A stretch of DNA of 64,000 nucleotides from Longimicrobium sp. (GCA_036377595.1 DASUYB010000130.1:54864-118863), one strand, 5' to 3'; shown: positions 25,210 through 34,053, counted from the first letter of the stretch. Numbers and translations: made by a program. The notes: generated by a model not told the origin, from the sequence alone.

Positions 25210-26616
25210 ATGACTCCGCTTCGCCGCTTCCTGTGCGCGGCCGTGATGCTTGCGCTCCCCGTCTCCGCCGGCGCGCAGCGGCTGGACGCGCACCGCGCCG
25301 CCGCCGACCGCCTGGTGCGCGCCGCCCTGCGCGACAGCGCCGCCTACGCCCGGCTGGGCGTGCTCGTCGACCGCTTCGGGCACCGCGCGAGCGGGTCGGA
25401 GAGCCTGGAGCGCGCCATCGACTGGATCGTGGAGGAGATGCGCCGCGACGGGCTGGAGAACGTGCACACCGAGCCGGTGGCCGTGATGCACTGGGTGCGC
25501 GGCGAGGAGTCGGCGGTGCTCGAGAGCCCGCGCCGCATGCCGCTGCACATGCTGGGGCTGGGGCGCAGCGTGGGCACGCCGCCCAGGGGGATCGCCGCGC
25601 CGGTGCTGGTGGTGCGCGACTTCGCCGAGCTGCGGCGCCGCGGGGCGGAGGCGCGGGGGAGGATCGTGGTCTTCAACGCGCCGTTCGACACCACCGTGCA
25701 TCCCTTCGCCGGCTACGGCGCGGCGGTGCAGTACCGCGCCTTCGGCGTGGACTCGGCCGCGGCGCTGGGCGCGGTGGGCGTGCTGGTCCGCTCCGTCACC
25801 CCGCACTCGCTGCGCACGCCGCACACGGGCGGGCTGGCGTACACCGACACCACGCGCACCGTCCCGCGGATCCCCGGCGCCGCCATCACCGTGGAAGACG
25901 CCGAGATGCTGCAGCGCATGCAGGACCGCGGCGAGCGCCCGGTGGTGCGGCTGACGATGGGCGCGCGCACGCTGCCGCCCGCGCGGTCGCGCAACGTGGT
26001 GGCCGAGGTGCGCGGCTCCGAGCGTCCCGACGAGGTGGTGGTCCTCGGCGGCCACATCGATTCGTGGGACGTGGGGCAGGGCGCGGTGGACGACGGCGGG
26101 GGAAGCGTGGCCGCGTGGGAGGCGCTGCGGCTGATCCGGCAGCTCGGCCAGCGTCCCAGGCGGACCGTGCGCGTGGTGCTGTGGACGAACGAGGAGATCG
26201 GGCTGGCCGGCGCCCTGGCCTACCGCGACGCGCACGCCGCCGAGCTGGCGAAGCACGTCCTGGCGATGGAGAGCGACAACGGCGTCTTCCACCCGCAGGG
26301 CCTGCTCTTTTCCGGCGGCGAGGGCGGGCTGCCGCTGGTGCGCGAGATGGCCGGCCTGCTGCGGCAGGTGGGCGTCGACTCGGTGCAGGCGAGCGGCCCG
26401 GAGGCGGACGTCGGCCCGCTCTTCCAGCGCGGCGTCCCCGCGATGGCCATCGCCACGGACCCGTCGCGCTACTTCTGGTACCACCACACGGAGGCCGACA
26501 CACTGGACAAGCTGGACCCGCGGGAGATGGGCGAGTGCGTGGCCGCGATGGCGGTGATCGCCTACACCGCCGCCAACATGGAGGAGCGGCTCCCCGGCCC
26601 TACCCCGGCGCGGTGA
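25210..26616 (+). CDS. Secreted M28-family metallopeptidase (carboxypeptidase Q-like)
   Basis: A 468-aa exported zinc peptidase. The signal peptide (MTPLRRFLCAAVMLALPVSAGA) is followed by the catalytic domain, interrupted by a PA-type insert (LVVRDFAELRRRGAEARGRI). The di-zinc ligands are in GGHIDSWD, DDGGGSVAAW, TNEEIGLAG, ESDNG and YHHTEADT, with the catalytic Glu in NEE. The pattern is that of the PGCP/carboxypeptidase Q group of dipeptidases. A word-repeat palindrome follows 12 bases after the stop. Confidence 0.92.
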   Translation: MTPLRRFLCAAVMLALPVSAGAQRLDAHRAAADRLVRAALRDSAAYARLGVLVDRFGHRASGSESLERAIDWIVEEMRRDGLENVHTEPVAVMHWVRGEESAVLESPRRMPLHMLGLGRSVGTPPRGIAAPVLVVRDFAELRRRGAEARGRIVVFNAPFDTTVHPFAGYGAAVQYRAFGVDSAAALGAVGVLVRSVTPHSLRTPHTGGLAYTDTTRTVPRIPGAAITVEDAEMLQRMQDRGERPVVRLTMGARTLPPARSRNVVAEVRGSERPDEVVVLGGHIDSWDVGQGAVDDGGGSVAAWEALRLIRQLGQRPRRTVRVVLWTNEEIGLAGALAYRDAHAAELAKHVLAMESDNGVFHPQGLLFSGGEGGLPLVREMAGLLRQVGVDSVQASGPEADVGPLFQRGVPAMAIATDPSRYFWYHHTEADTLDKLDPREMGECVAAMAVIAYTAANMEERLPGPTPAR

Positions 26617-26628
26617 CACCCAAAGAAA

Positions 26629-26698
26629 TGAATCACGCGGAGGGAACGGAGGACTGATCTGAGTTCCTCCGTTCCCTCCGTTCCCTCCGTGTGATTCA
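26629..26698. repeat. Word-repeat palindrome, CGGAGGGAA type
   Basis: Outer ends TGAATCACGCGG and CCGTGTGATTCA are inverted with one mismatch; the inner words are CGGAGGGAACGGAGG and its relatives. Same type as 2279-2354. It lies between two genes that converge on it. Confidence 0.75.
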
Positions 26699-26844
26699 TT
26701 TATTCCCCAATCCCGGTGCGCGCCGCTCACGATCCTCACCGGGCTGGTGGCGATCGCGGACGGCCCGGCGAGGGAGGATCGCAGGCGCGAGGGGATGTCG
26801 GTGGCCCGCATCACCCCGTGACTGTCCAGGCGACGACGACGAAC

Positions 26845-26872
26845 GAGGGCCGGCGTGGAAGCGCCGGCCCTC
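26845..26872 (-). terminator. GC stem-loop after the gamma-glutamyltransferase gene
   Basis: Perfect 11-bp stem, GAGGGCCGGCG / CGCCGGCCCTC with a 6-base loop, 24 bases past the ggt stop. No T-run follows on the minus strand, so it is terminator-like only. Confidence 0.5.
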
Positions 26873-26895
26873 GTCTCATTCCCAATCCCCATCTC

Positions 26896-28752
26896 CTACC
26901 AGGCGATGCCGTAGTCCTCGCCGTAGTTGCTGCTGCCGCCCCAGAAGCTGCCGTGCTCGCGGTCGATGAAGACGGCGTTGATGGGGCCAGACGTCAGCCG
27001 CTGCACCTCGAGCGTGTACCCCATCCGCCGCAGCTCGGCGCGCACCGAGTCGGGCATCGACGCGTTCACCAGCATCCGCCCGGGCCGCGCCTCGTGCCCG
27101 CCGAAGGAGCTGCGCATCTGGTAGGTGTTGATGTTGGGCGCCTCGACGGCCTGCTGCACGTTCATCCCGAACTCCACCACGTTCAGGAAGAACTGGAGGA
27201 GATTCTGGTCCTGGCTGTCGCCGCCCTGCACGCCGAACGCCAGCATCGGCTTGCCGTCGCGCAGCGCCAGCGTGGGCGTCAGCGTCACCCGCGGGTGCTG
27301 GCCCGGGCGGACGACGTTGAACGGGTTCTCCGCCCGGTCGGTCACGAAGCTCTGCATCCGCTGGCTCAACCCCACCCCCGTGCGCCCGGCGACCACGGCG
27401 GGGATCCACCCGCCGCTGGGCGTCACGCTCACCACCCACCCCTCCTCGTCCGCCGTCTCCACCGACGTGGTGCCCATCTGGAACTGGCGCTGGAACTCGG
27501 CGAACGACGTGGGCGGCGCGGAGACGGAGTCGCGCCCGTTCATCGTCTTCGGCCAGTCGCGCAGCAGGGCGACGAACGGGTTGCGCCCGCCCTGGAACGG
27601 ATACGGGTCGCCCGGGCCGATGTCCGGATCGTTGCGCTGGGGGTTGATCAGCCGCGCGCGCTGGCGGGCGTACTCCTTGGAGAGGAGGCCGCGCACCGGC
27701 TCGTCGGGCGGCACGTAGGGGTCGCCGTAGTAGAAGTCGCGGTCGGCGAAGGCCAGCGACATCGCCTGGTACACGGTGTTCAGGTAGCGCGGCGAGTTGT
27801 AGCCCATCGACTTCAGGTCGAACGTCTCCAGGATGTTGAGCGCCTGGAGCATGGCCGGCCCCTGCTGCCACACGTTCAGCTTGTAGACCTCGATCCCCCG
27901 GTAGCTGGTGTGCACCGGCTCCTCGATGCGCACGCGCCAGCTCGCCAGGTCTTCCATCGTGAACAGCCCGCCCTGCTCGCGCACCGAGCGCACGATCTCC
28001 TGCGCGATGTCGCCGCGGTAGAAGCGGTCGTAGGCGGCGTAGATGGCCTCCTTGCGGCCCTTCCCCTGCGCCAGCGCCTGCTGCTCGGCCTCCACCAGGC
28101 TGCGCAGCGTGCGCGCGAGGTCCGGCTGGCGGAAGATCTCGCCGATGGCGGGGCCCTCGCGCGGCTGGCCGGGGTGCACCAGGAACAGCGCGCGCGAGTA
28201 CGGCCACTGCCGGATCCAGCTCTTGTTGCGCTCGATGGAGTTCGACGCCTCGTCCTCCATCGGGTAGCCGTCGGCCATCTGGATGGCGGGGGCCAGGACA
28301 TCCTTCAGCGACATCGTCCCCCACTCCGCCAGCATGGTCATGATCCCGCCCGGCGTCCCCGGCGTGACCGCGGCCAGCGGCCCGTACTCGGGGGGATACC
28401 GCATCCCCCGCCCGCGGTAGAACTCGGGCGTGGCGCCGGACGGAGCCACCCCCAGCGCGTTCACGCCGATCACCTGCCCCGTGTGGGGATTGTAGATCAG
28501 CGCCTGCGTCTCGCCGCCCCAGCTCAGCACGTCCCACATGGTGCTGGTGGCGGCGATCATGGCGCACGCCGCGTCCACCGCGTTGCCGCCCTTCTGGAAG
28601 ATCATGGCGCCGGCGGTGGCGGCCAGCGGCTTTCCGGTCACCGCCACCCAGTGGCGCCCGTGCAGCACCGGCTTCACCGTCCGCTGCGCCGCGGCGGGCG
28701 ACGCGAGGGCGAGCAGGAGGGGGATGAAGAGCAGACGACGGAAGATCGGCAT
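26896..28752 (-). CDS. Gamma-glutamyltransferase family protein, exported
   Basis: A 618-aa Ntn-hydrolase precursor. The signal peptide (MPIFRRLLFIPLLLALASPAAA) directs it to the periplasm. The family autocleaves before a Thr that becomes the nucleophile. Here the expected place is MGTTSVETADEEGWVVSVTP, shorter than the usual TTHFSVVD. Other family landmarks: FQKGGNAVDAACAM near the N-terminus, AAVTPGTPGGIMTML, and FGVQGGDSQDQNLLQFFLN near the C-terminus. It is a family member rather than proven glutathione hydrolase. Start ATG 28752 was chosen at the signal peptide. Confidence 0.88.
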   Translation of the reverse strand: MPIFRRLLFIPLLLALASPAAAQRTVKPVLHGRHWVAVTGKPLAATAGAMIFQKGGNAVDAACAMIAATSTMWDVLSWGGETQALIYNPHTGQVIGVNALGVAPSGATPEFYRGRGMRYPPEYGPLAAVTPGTPGGIMTMLAEWGTMSLKDVLAPAIQMADGYPMEDEASNSIERNKSWIRQWPYSRALFLVHPGQPREGPAIGEIFRQPDLARTLRSLVEAEQQALAQGKGRKEAIYAAYDRFYRGDIAQEIVRSVREQGGLFTMEDLASWRVRIEEPVHTSYRGIEVYKLNVWQQGPAMLQALNILETFDLKSMGYNSPRYLNTVYQAMSLAFADRDFYYGDPYVPPDEPVRGLLSKEYARQRARLINPQRNDPDIGPGDPYPFQGGRNPFVALLRDWPKTMNGRDSVSAPPTSFAEFQRQFQMGTTSVETADEEGWVVSVTPSGGWIPAVVAGRTGVGLSQRMQSFVTDRAENPFNVVRPGQHPRVTLTPTLALRDGKPMLAFGVQGGDSQDQNLLQFFLNVVEFGMNVQQAVEAPNINTYQMRSSFGGHEARPGRMLVNASMPDSVRAELRRMGYTLEVQRLTSGPINAVFIDREHGSFWGGSSNYGEDYGIAW

Positions 28753-28854
28753 CGGGGCGGCTCCGCGCATCGGTCGTGAGATGTGAGATGTGCCGACAGC
28801 GTAGCGCCCCCGCCGCCGCGATGCAATTCGCCGCGCCATCGACACTGCCGCCGA

Positions 28855-28883
28855 TTTTGCGTTTGCTGCACTTAGATTATATT
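28855..28883 (+). promoter_or_regulatory. Possible promoter of the toxin-antitoxin pair
   Basis: The AT-rich stretch TTAGATTATATTC just before the antitoxin gene holds a -10-like TATATT (28878-28883), with TTTTGC/TTGCGT about 15-17 bases upstream. It is the only AT-rich block in the area. The -35 is weak. Confidence 0.35.
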
Positions 28884-28910
28884 CTGGAAGCACCGAACCA
28901 GAGAGATCCC

Positions 28911-29393
28911 ATGGCGACCACTGAGCCCCTCGAGATCATCGAGCCCACCGCGTCCGCGGTGAAAGCTGCGCAGCGCAGCCGCGACTCCATCGCCGAGGCC
29001 GCCGAGCGTGCGGGGATGCGGCGGTCCGGAACGGTCCGGCTCGAGGAGCTGGAGCTGCCGGTGTCCGTGGTGCGCGCGTTGTCGCGCATGGTGGACGAGT
29101 TGTCCGAAGGACACCGAATCGCCGTGCATGCCATTCCCGACGACAGCACCGAGCTTACGACCAGCCAGGCTGCTCGCCTGCTCGGAATGTCTCGCCCAAC
29201 CCTCATCAACCTCCTGAACCAGGGATCGATCCCGTACCGCTTCGTAGGCACCCACCGCCGTCTTCTGGTGGTCGACGTTCTCGCATTCCGTGAACGGGCA
29301 GAGCGGCCGGCACCCGAACCCTCGCGCGAGGAGATGCTTCGCGCCATGGAGGAGATGGCGGAGTACACCCACGGCCTGGGCCTGGGGTACTGA
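28911..29393 (+). CDS. Excisionase-type HTH antitoxin of a PIN toxin-antitoxin pair
   Basis: A 160-aa protein. The C-terminal half carries an excisionase/MerR-like helix-turn-helix, ELTTSQAARLLGMSRPTLIN then IPYRFVGTHRRLLVVDVLAF, the form found in antitoxins paired with PIN toxins. The N-terminal half (TVRLEELELPVSVVRALSRM) may form the dimer or toxin-binding part. It overlaps the toxin gene by one base (TGATG). Such antitoxins usually repress their own operon; the AT-rich promoter directly upstream is the likely operator. Confidence 0.82.
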   Translation: MATTEPLEIIEPTASAVKAAQRSRDSIAEAAERAGMRRSGTVRLEELELPVSVVRALSRMVDELSEGHRIAVHAIPDDSTELTTSQAARLLGMSRPTLINLLNQGSIPYRFVGTHRRLLVVDVLAFRERAERPAPEPSREEMLRAMEEMAEYTHGLGLGY

Positions 29394-29989
29394 TGCGCGA
29401 GCACCCGCTCGTGGTGCTCGATGCAAACGTTCTTTTCCCGTTCCAGCTCAGGAACCTGCTGCTGCACCTCGCGGTCGAAGGTCTCTTCCGGCCACTCTGG
29501 TCAGCCGAGATCATCGACGAGTGCATGCGCGCGCTGCGTCGTGACGCCCAGCTCACTCAAGCCCAGTGCGACCACCTACTCGTCCAGATGCGCCGCGTCT
29601 TCGCATCCGCATGGGGATCGGGTTTCGCTGGACGTGCGGATCGCATCGAGCTGCCCGACGAGGGAGACCGCCACGTCCTCGCGCTTGCGGTACACTATGA
29701 AGCCGACTTCATTGTGACACACAATCTGAAGCACTTCCCTTCGACTATTCTTCATCCGCTAGGCACTGCGGCAATCGATCCGGACGCGTTCGTCGGGATC
29801 CTCTGGTTCCTCGATCGACAACGAGTTCTCGCCGCGGCAGAGCAACACCGCTGCTCCCTCCGTATCAGCCCCCTCGCGCCTGCCGACTACCTGACCGCGT
29901 TGAGAGGGACAGCCCGCCTTCCCCGCACCGCCGAGTTGCTGTTGAATGGCGGGTTTCTTCACGACGCTGCGCGATCCCCTCAAGGTTGA
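29393..29989 (+). CDS. PIN-domain toxin (RNase)
   Basis: A 198-aa PIN-domain protein, longer than VapC and of the type paired with excisionase-like antitoxins. Metal-binding acidic residues are at VVLDANVLFP (Asp 10), SAEIIDECMRAL (Glu), LPDEGDRHVLALAVHYEADF (Asp) and FIVTHNLKHFP. PIN toxins cleave RNA. The extra ~60 C-terminal residues (ADYLTALRGTARLPRT) match the larger PIN subfamily. Coupled to the antitoxin by a one-base overlap. Confidence 0.85.
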   Translation: MREHPLVVLDANVLFPFQLRNLLLHLAVEGLFRPLWSAEIIDECMRALRRDAQLTQAQCDHLLVQMRRVFASAWGSGFAGRADRIELPDEGDRHVLALAVHYEADFIVTHNLKHFPSTILHPLGTAAIDPDAFVGILWFLDRQRVLAAAEQHRCSLRISPLAPADYLTALRGTARLPRTAELLLNGGFLHDAARSPQG

Positions 29990-30014
29990 CTCCGTTTTCC
30001 CCGCGACGGAGAAG

Positions 30015-30623
30015 CTACGGCAGCCGCGTCACCGCCACGCGGTCGTACTCGCGCGCGCCGGCGGGGAGGCGCACCAGGCCGTCCCAGCTCTGCCGGCGCG
30101 CACCCTCGTCGATGTAGCCGTGGAACTCTGCCCGCGCGGCCGCGTCCGCCGCCACGGCCAGCACCTCGAAGCGGCGGCCGGCGTCCTGCGCGCCGCCCAA
30201 CTGCGCCAGCGCGTTCCATCCGCCCCCCGCCTGCACGTCGGCCGGGCGGTCCTGCGGGTAGTACCGCGCCGTGGAGGGGATGTAGAGCACCACCCAGATC
30301 GAGTCGCCGCGCGGCAGGTGGCGCGAGGTGCCGCGGATGGTCTCCTGCATGCCCGCGCTGCCGCCGTTGGCCGGCGAGGTGATGCGCACCTCGGGCGTGG
30401 CGGCCGGCCTGGTGATGCGGGAGACGGCGGCCACGGCCGCGCCACCCACCAGCATCCCCATGAACAAGTAGAAGACGATCCCCGCGCGCGGCGACCGCCG
30501 TCCGCGCTCCCGCGTCCCGTCCGCGCCGGCCGGACGCGGGCGGTCGAGGAGTTTCACCGCCACCGTGCCGATCAGCCCGATGACGGCCACCGCGATGGGC
30601 GTAACCTCCGCGAGCGAGCTCAT
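30015..30623 (-). CDS. Membrane-anchored protein of unknown function
   Basis: A 202-aa protein with two hydrophobic N-terminal segments (VTPIAVAVIGLIGTVAVKLL and GIVFYLFMGMLVGGAAVAAV) separated by a basic loop, then an extracytoplasmic domain of about 130 residues with VRITSPANGGSAGMQETIRG, DSIWVVLYIPSTARYYPQDR and EYDRVAVTRLP. The latter looks like a small beta-sandwich. The family is not recognised. It ends 25 bases from the convergent PIN toxin gene. Confidence 0.62.
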   Translation of the reverse strand: MSSLAEVTPIAVAVIGLIGTVAVKLLDRPRPAGADGTRERGRRSPRAGIVFYLFMGMLVGGAAVAAVSRITRPAATPEVRITSPANGGSAGMQETIRGTSRHLPRGDSIWVVLYIPSTARYYPQDRPADVQAGGGWNALAQLGGAQDAGRRFEVLAVAADAAARAEFHGYIDEGARRQSWDGLVRLPAGAREYDRVAVTRLP

Positions 30624-30828
30624 GATCCCCTCCTGCCATGAACGGGATGGTGGACGACGCCGTGAGATCGCCGGATCGCCCTGATGTGCACGATAAAAGG
30701 TCGGTAGATGCGATCAAGATGCGCGTGAGCGAGCCGCTCACCCGCAAGGTTGGACGGGCGCGGGAGGATGGGTTCGCGGCGTGCGGCCGCGTCATCCCCC
30801 GCTTCGATGGTGATGCCGCGCCATTCCC

Positions 30829-30880
30829 AGTCCGCGAAGGCGGACTTCTTGAAGTTCCAGCGGGGCATTTCAATCCCCCG
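30829..30880. repeat. Half-copy D of the long-inverted-repeat element
   Basis: AGTCCGCGAAGGCGGACTT (30829-30847) is the exact core hairpin of copies A-C. The next ~30 bases (GAAGTTCCAGCGGGGCATTTC) follow the right-arm pattern with many changes. The other arm is missing. It sits in the 295-base gap between two leftward genes. Confidence 0.6.
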
Positions 30881-30918
30881 TCACACAATCCCCGAAATCC
30901 AACCCGCCGACTGTCGGC

Positions 30919-31557
30919 TCACCCCACGCGCAGCCGGTACGCTCCGTCGCGATTCCGTGGGTCCGCAGGCGTGAAGCCCATGCGGCGCAGGTACTTCGCG
31001 TGTCCGGCATGTCCCGCGGGACTGACGATGGTGTGGATGCCGCGCTCGCGAAAGAAGCCGGCGCACTCCTCGTACAGGTATCGCCCCACCTTGAGGTCGC
31101 GGAACGCGGGGATGACGTAGTCCAGCCGCACCCACAGGCACCCGTCGCCGCGCGGCTCGCCGATGAACAGCCCCGCCGGCACCAGGTCGCGCAGCACGAA
31201 CAGCGTCATCTCGCCCTTCCGCGGCGCGTGCTCGAACGAGGGGAGAAAGCGCTTGATGTCGTCGGCGTGAAAGGAGAGGAAGTAGCGCAGGTACTTCGTG
31301 TCCGGCTCGATCTCCAGCAGGCGGAAGTACTCGTGCGCGCGGAGCATCTTCACCAGGAACCACAGGTTGATCAGGCAGATGAACCCGTTCACAGCCGCCA
31401 CCGGGTACGCCCCGATCAGCACGCCGTAGACGGTGAACGCGAGCGATCCCACGAGGTTGATCAGGCGCAGCCGCAGGATGCGGCTCATCATCAGCGACAC
31501 CGCCACCAGCACCGACGCCACGTAGCCCAGCAGCTCCAGCCACATCTGTCCGTCCAT
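30919..31557 (-). CDS. YgjV-type membrane domain fused to a GNAT acetyltransferase
   Basis: A 212-aa two-part protein. The first ~75 residues hold three membrane helices of the YgjV type (LLGYVASVLVAVSLMMSRIL, LINLVGSLAFTVYGVLIG, VNGFICLINLWFLVKML). The remainder is a GNAT-like domain (TLFVLRDLVPAGLFIGEP, RDLKVGRYLYEECAGFF, KYLRRMGFTPAD). Its acetyl-CoA loop is atypical, with no RxxGxG/A. The role is unknown. Start ATG 31557; ATG 31545 is also possible. Confidence 0.72.
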   Translation of the reverse strand: MDGQMWLELLGYVASVLVAVSLMMSRILRLRLINLVGSLAFTVYGVLIGAYPVAAVNGFICLINLWFLVKMLRAHEYFRLLEIEPDTKYLRYFLSFHADDIKRFLPSFEHAPRKGEMTLFVLRDLVPAGLFIGEPRGDGCLWVRLDYVIPAFRDLKVGRYLYEECAGFFRERGIHTIVSPAGHAGHAKYLRRMGFTPADPRNRDGAYRLRVG

Positions 31558-31744
31558 CCGTCCAGTCCATCCGCATGCGGGTGATCCACCGGCGCACGCC
31601 GCGCCGGAAGGTGCGTCGGGGAATACGTCCCGTGGCGCCGCAAAGCAAGGCCCGGCGTACACATCCGCTCAATGGCAAAGGGCTTGCTAGACGGACCCGG
31701 GGTTCGAGCGGGGCCGAAGGGATCAGCGACGCGGAGAAAGGCCG

Positions 31745-32578
31745 ATGCGCCTGAACACGGGGGGAAGCAGCAACGTCGAGGACCGCCGCGGCATGGGTGG
31801 CGGGATGGCCGTGGGGGGCGGCCTGGGCGCGCTGGTGCTGGGACTGCTGTACATGCTGCTGGGCGGCAATCCCGGCGACGTCACCGGCGGCGAGCCGCCG
31901 CCGAGCAACGCGGGCGCGCCGGCGCAGCAGAACGACGCGCAGAGCCAGTGGGTCAGCAAGGTGCTGCGCAGCACCGAGCTCACCTGGGGCGACATCTTCC
32001 AGAAGATGGGGCGCCAGTACCAGGAGCCGCGGCTGGTGCTGTTCAGCAACGCCTACCCCTCGGCGTGCGGGATGGGCCAGGCGGCCATGGGCCCGTTCTA
32101 CTGCCCGCGCGACGAGAAGGTGTACATCGACCTGAGCTTCTACCGCGAGATGGAGGAGCGGCTGCACGCCCCGGGCGAGTTCGCGCGCGCGTACGTGATC
32201 GCGCACGAGGTGGGGCACCATGTGCAGAACCTGCTGGGGATCTCGGCGCAGGTGCAGCAGGCCGAGCAGCAGGCCGGCAGCCGCGCCGAGGCCAACCGGT
32301 ACTCCGTGCGGCTGGAGCTGCAGGCCGACTGCTTCGCCGGCGTGTGGGCCAACCAGGCGCGCCAGCGCGGCGAGCTGGTGCTGGAGCCGGGCGACGTGGA
32401 AACCGCGCTCAACGCCGCCAGCGCCATCGGCGACGACAAGCTGCAGCAGGAGGCGCAGGGCCGCGTGGTCCCCGAGTCGTTCACGCACGGCACCTCGGCG
32501 CAGCGCGTGGAATGGTTCACCCGCGGCCTCCGGTCCGGCGACCCGCAGCAGTGTGATACCTTCGAGGGAAGTGCGTGA
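31745..32578 (+). CDS. Neutral zinc metallopeptidase (YpfJ-like), membrane anchored
   Basis: A 277-aa member of the putative neutral zinc metallopeptidase family. It opens MRLNTGGSSNVEDRRGMGGG, which is highly typical, followed by one membrane helix (LGALVLGLLYMLLGG). The metal motif is AYVIAHEVGHHVQNLLG, with a further ligand in LELQADCFAGVW. FYCPRDEKVYIDLSFY and the C-terminal HGTSAQRVEWFTRGL match the family. A GGAGAAAG ribosome site precedes ATG 31745. Its stop lies inside palindrome 32575-32665. Confidence 0.93.
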   Translation: MRLNTGGSSNVEDRRGMGGGMAVGGGLGALVLGLLYMLLGGNPGDVTGGEPPPSNAGAPAQQNDAQSQWVSKVLRSTELTWGDIFQKMGRQYQEPRLVLFSNAYPSACGMGQAAMGPFYCPRDEKVYIDLSFYREMEERLHAPGEFARAYVIAHEVGHHVQNLLGISAQVQQAEQQAGSRAEANRYSVRLELQADCFAGVWANQARQRGELVLEPGDVETALNAASAIGDDKLQQEAQGRVVPESFTHGTSAQRVEWFTRGLRSGDPQQCDTFEGSA

Positions 32579-32665
32579 ACTGAAGTGCGTGAGTGCGGGA
32601 GTGCATGAGTGCGCTTGGAGATCGAGCGCACTCATGCACTTCCGCGCTCACGCACTTCGGTTCAC
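32575..32665. repeat. Word-repeat palindrome, AGTGCGTGAGTGCG type
   Basis: Arms of about 41 bases with three mismatches, made of tandem AGTGCGTGAGTGCGG and AGTGCATGAGTGCG words. It contains the stop codons of both convergent genes (32576-32578 on +, 32662-32664 on -). The same sequence type recurs at 46312-46383. Confidence 0.8.
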
Positions 32666-33822
32666 AGCAGCTCGGGAGATGCGATCGGCTCGCCCTCGGC
32701 GAAGCGCGACGGGCGCAGGGGATGGACGTCCAGCGTGGACGCGGCGCCGTCGAGGATGATCTCGGCCAGGAGCTGGCCCAGCGCGGGCGAGTGCATCACC
32801 CCGTGGCCGGACGATCCGTTGGCGAGATAGAGATTGTCGACGCCCGGCGCGGCGCCCAGCAGCACGTGCCGGTCGGGACTCATCTCGTACAGCCCCGCCC
32901 AGCACGCGCCGCGATCCACCGCCACCTCGCGCAACGCGGGGATGCGCCGGTGCGCGCGCGACGTCACCTGCGGCAGCCACCGCTCGTCGAACACGTGGTC
33001 GTAGGGGGATGGCGTGGCCGGCTCGTCGGGCCAGAGCATCAGCACGCGGCCGTCGCGGACGCGCGCGTGGAAACCGTCGGGGGCGAAGATGGTCATCGGC
33101 ATCGTCTCCGGCAGCGCGTCCGTGGCCACCGTCGCCGCCACCTGCCGCCGCAGCGGCGTCACCGGGATCTCCACACCCGCCATCCGCGCGACGGCGCCCG
33201 CCCACGCGCCCGCCGCGTCGACCACGGCGCCGGCCGCGATCTCTCCGCCCCGCGTCCGCACGGCGGCGATGCGGCCGCCCTCCATCCGCAGCCCCGTCAC
33301 CTCGCACCCGTGGTCGAAGCGCACACCGAGACGCTGCGCGGCCTCGGTGTAGCCGCGCAGGATCTCCAGCGGGCGGATGAACCCGTCGCACGAGCAGTAC
33401 GTGCCGCCCACCAGCCCGTCGATGGAGATGGCGGGATTGATCTCCTTCGCCTCCTCCGGCGTAACCGCGCGCGGATCCAGCGCGCCCGCCGCGTGCTGCA
33501 CTGTCTGCGATGCCAGGAGGAGGTTCAGCGTGACGGCGTCATCGGCGAGGAAGAGGTAGCCGCACGGGCGATAGCCGGGGTCCACACCGGTCTCGTCCGC
33601 GAAGCGCAGCAGCTTCTCCTTCGACAGCAGCGACAGGCGGACGCCGACGTCGGAGCCGAACTGGCAGCGGAAGCCGCCGGTCGCCTTCCCCGTGCTCCCC
33701 TGCCCCGGCCGCGGCTCGCGCTCCAGCACGCGCACACCCGAGCACCCGCGCGCCGCCAGGTGATACGCCACGCTCGCGCCGATCACCCCGCCGCCGATCA
33801 CCACCACATCCGCGGTTGGCAT
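32662..33822 (-). CDS. FAD-dependent oxidoreductase (DAO / sarcosine-oxidase-beta-like)
   Basis: A 386-aa flavoenzyme of the D-amino-acid-oxidase/GlpD/SoxB superfamily. The FAD-binding start VVVIGGGVIGASVAYHLA is followed by VLEREPRPGQGSTGKATGG, a substrate-domain middle, and the closing PGVDNLYLANGSSGHGVMHS, which binds FAD at the C-terminus. The likely substrate is an amino acid or N-methylated amine. The gene stands alone between a palindrome and a 250-base spacer in which no gene is seen. Confidence 0.9.
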   Translation of the reverse strand: MPTADVVVIGGGVIGASVAYHLAARGCSGVRVLEREPRPGQGSTGKATGGFRCQFGSDVGVRLSLLSKEKLLRFADETGVDPGYRPCGYLFLADDAVTLNLLLASQTVQHAAGALDPRAVTPEEAKEINPAISIDGLVGGTYCSCDGFIRPLEILRGYTEAAQRLGVRFDHGCEVTGLRMEGGRIAAVRTRGGEIAAGAVVDAAGAWAGAVARMAGVEIPVTPLRRQVAATVATDALPETMPMTIFAPDGFHARVRDGRVLMLWPDEPATPSPYDHVFDERWLPQVTSRAHRRIPALREVAVDRGACWAGLYEMSPDRHVLLGAAPGVDNLYLANGSSGHGVMHSPALGQLLAEIILDGAASTLDVHPLRPSRFAEGEPIASPELL

Positions 33823-34022
33823 ACAGGCTCTTCGAAGGCTCGGCCAAGGGGAGTGCGTCGTCGGCCCGCTTCCACCACAACAGGCCCGAGGCGAATTCTA
33901 CGCGCGCTGTTCATCAGCCAGCAACGCATGCGGCGGAACCATCCGTGGCGGAATATTGCAGATCCGGTCGGAAACGAGGCTCGGACAGACGTTGATGTTT
34001 AGTAGAGGGGTTATACATCGCA

Positions 34023-34053
34023 GCTCGGCGCGGCACCGCACGCCGCACCGAGC
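34023..34053 (-). terminator. Stem-loop after RiPP precursor 2
   Basis: 12-bp stem with one mismatch, GCTCGGCGCGGC (34023-34034) and GCCGCACCGAGC (34042-34053), 7-base loop, starting 20 bases past the precursor stop. No T-run. Confidence 0.45.

Noticed and set aside
30620..30868. 82-codon frame upstream of the membrane protein at 30015
   Set aside because: Runs through the core hairpin of half-element D, has no start signal and no domain; probably chance.
31685..31745. GGGGTTCGAGC stretch resembling a tRNA T-loop
   Set aside because: No cloverleaf can be drawn around it: acceptor and anticodon stems are missing.
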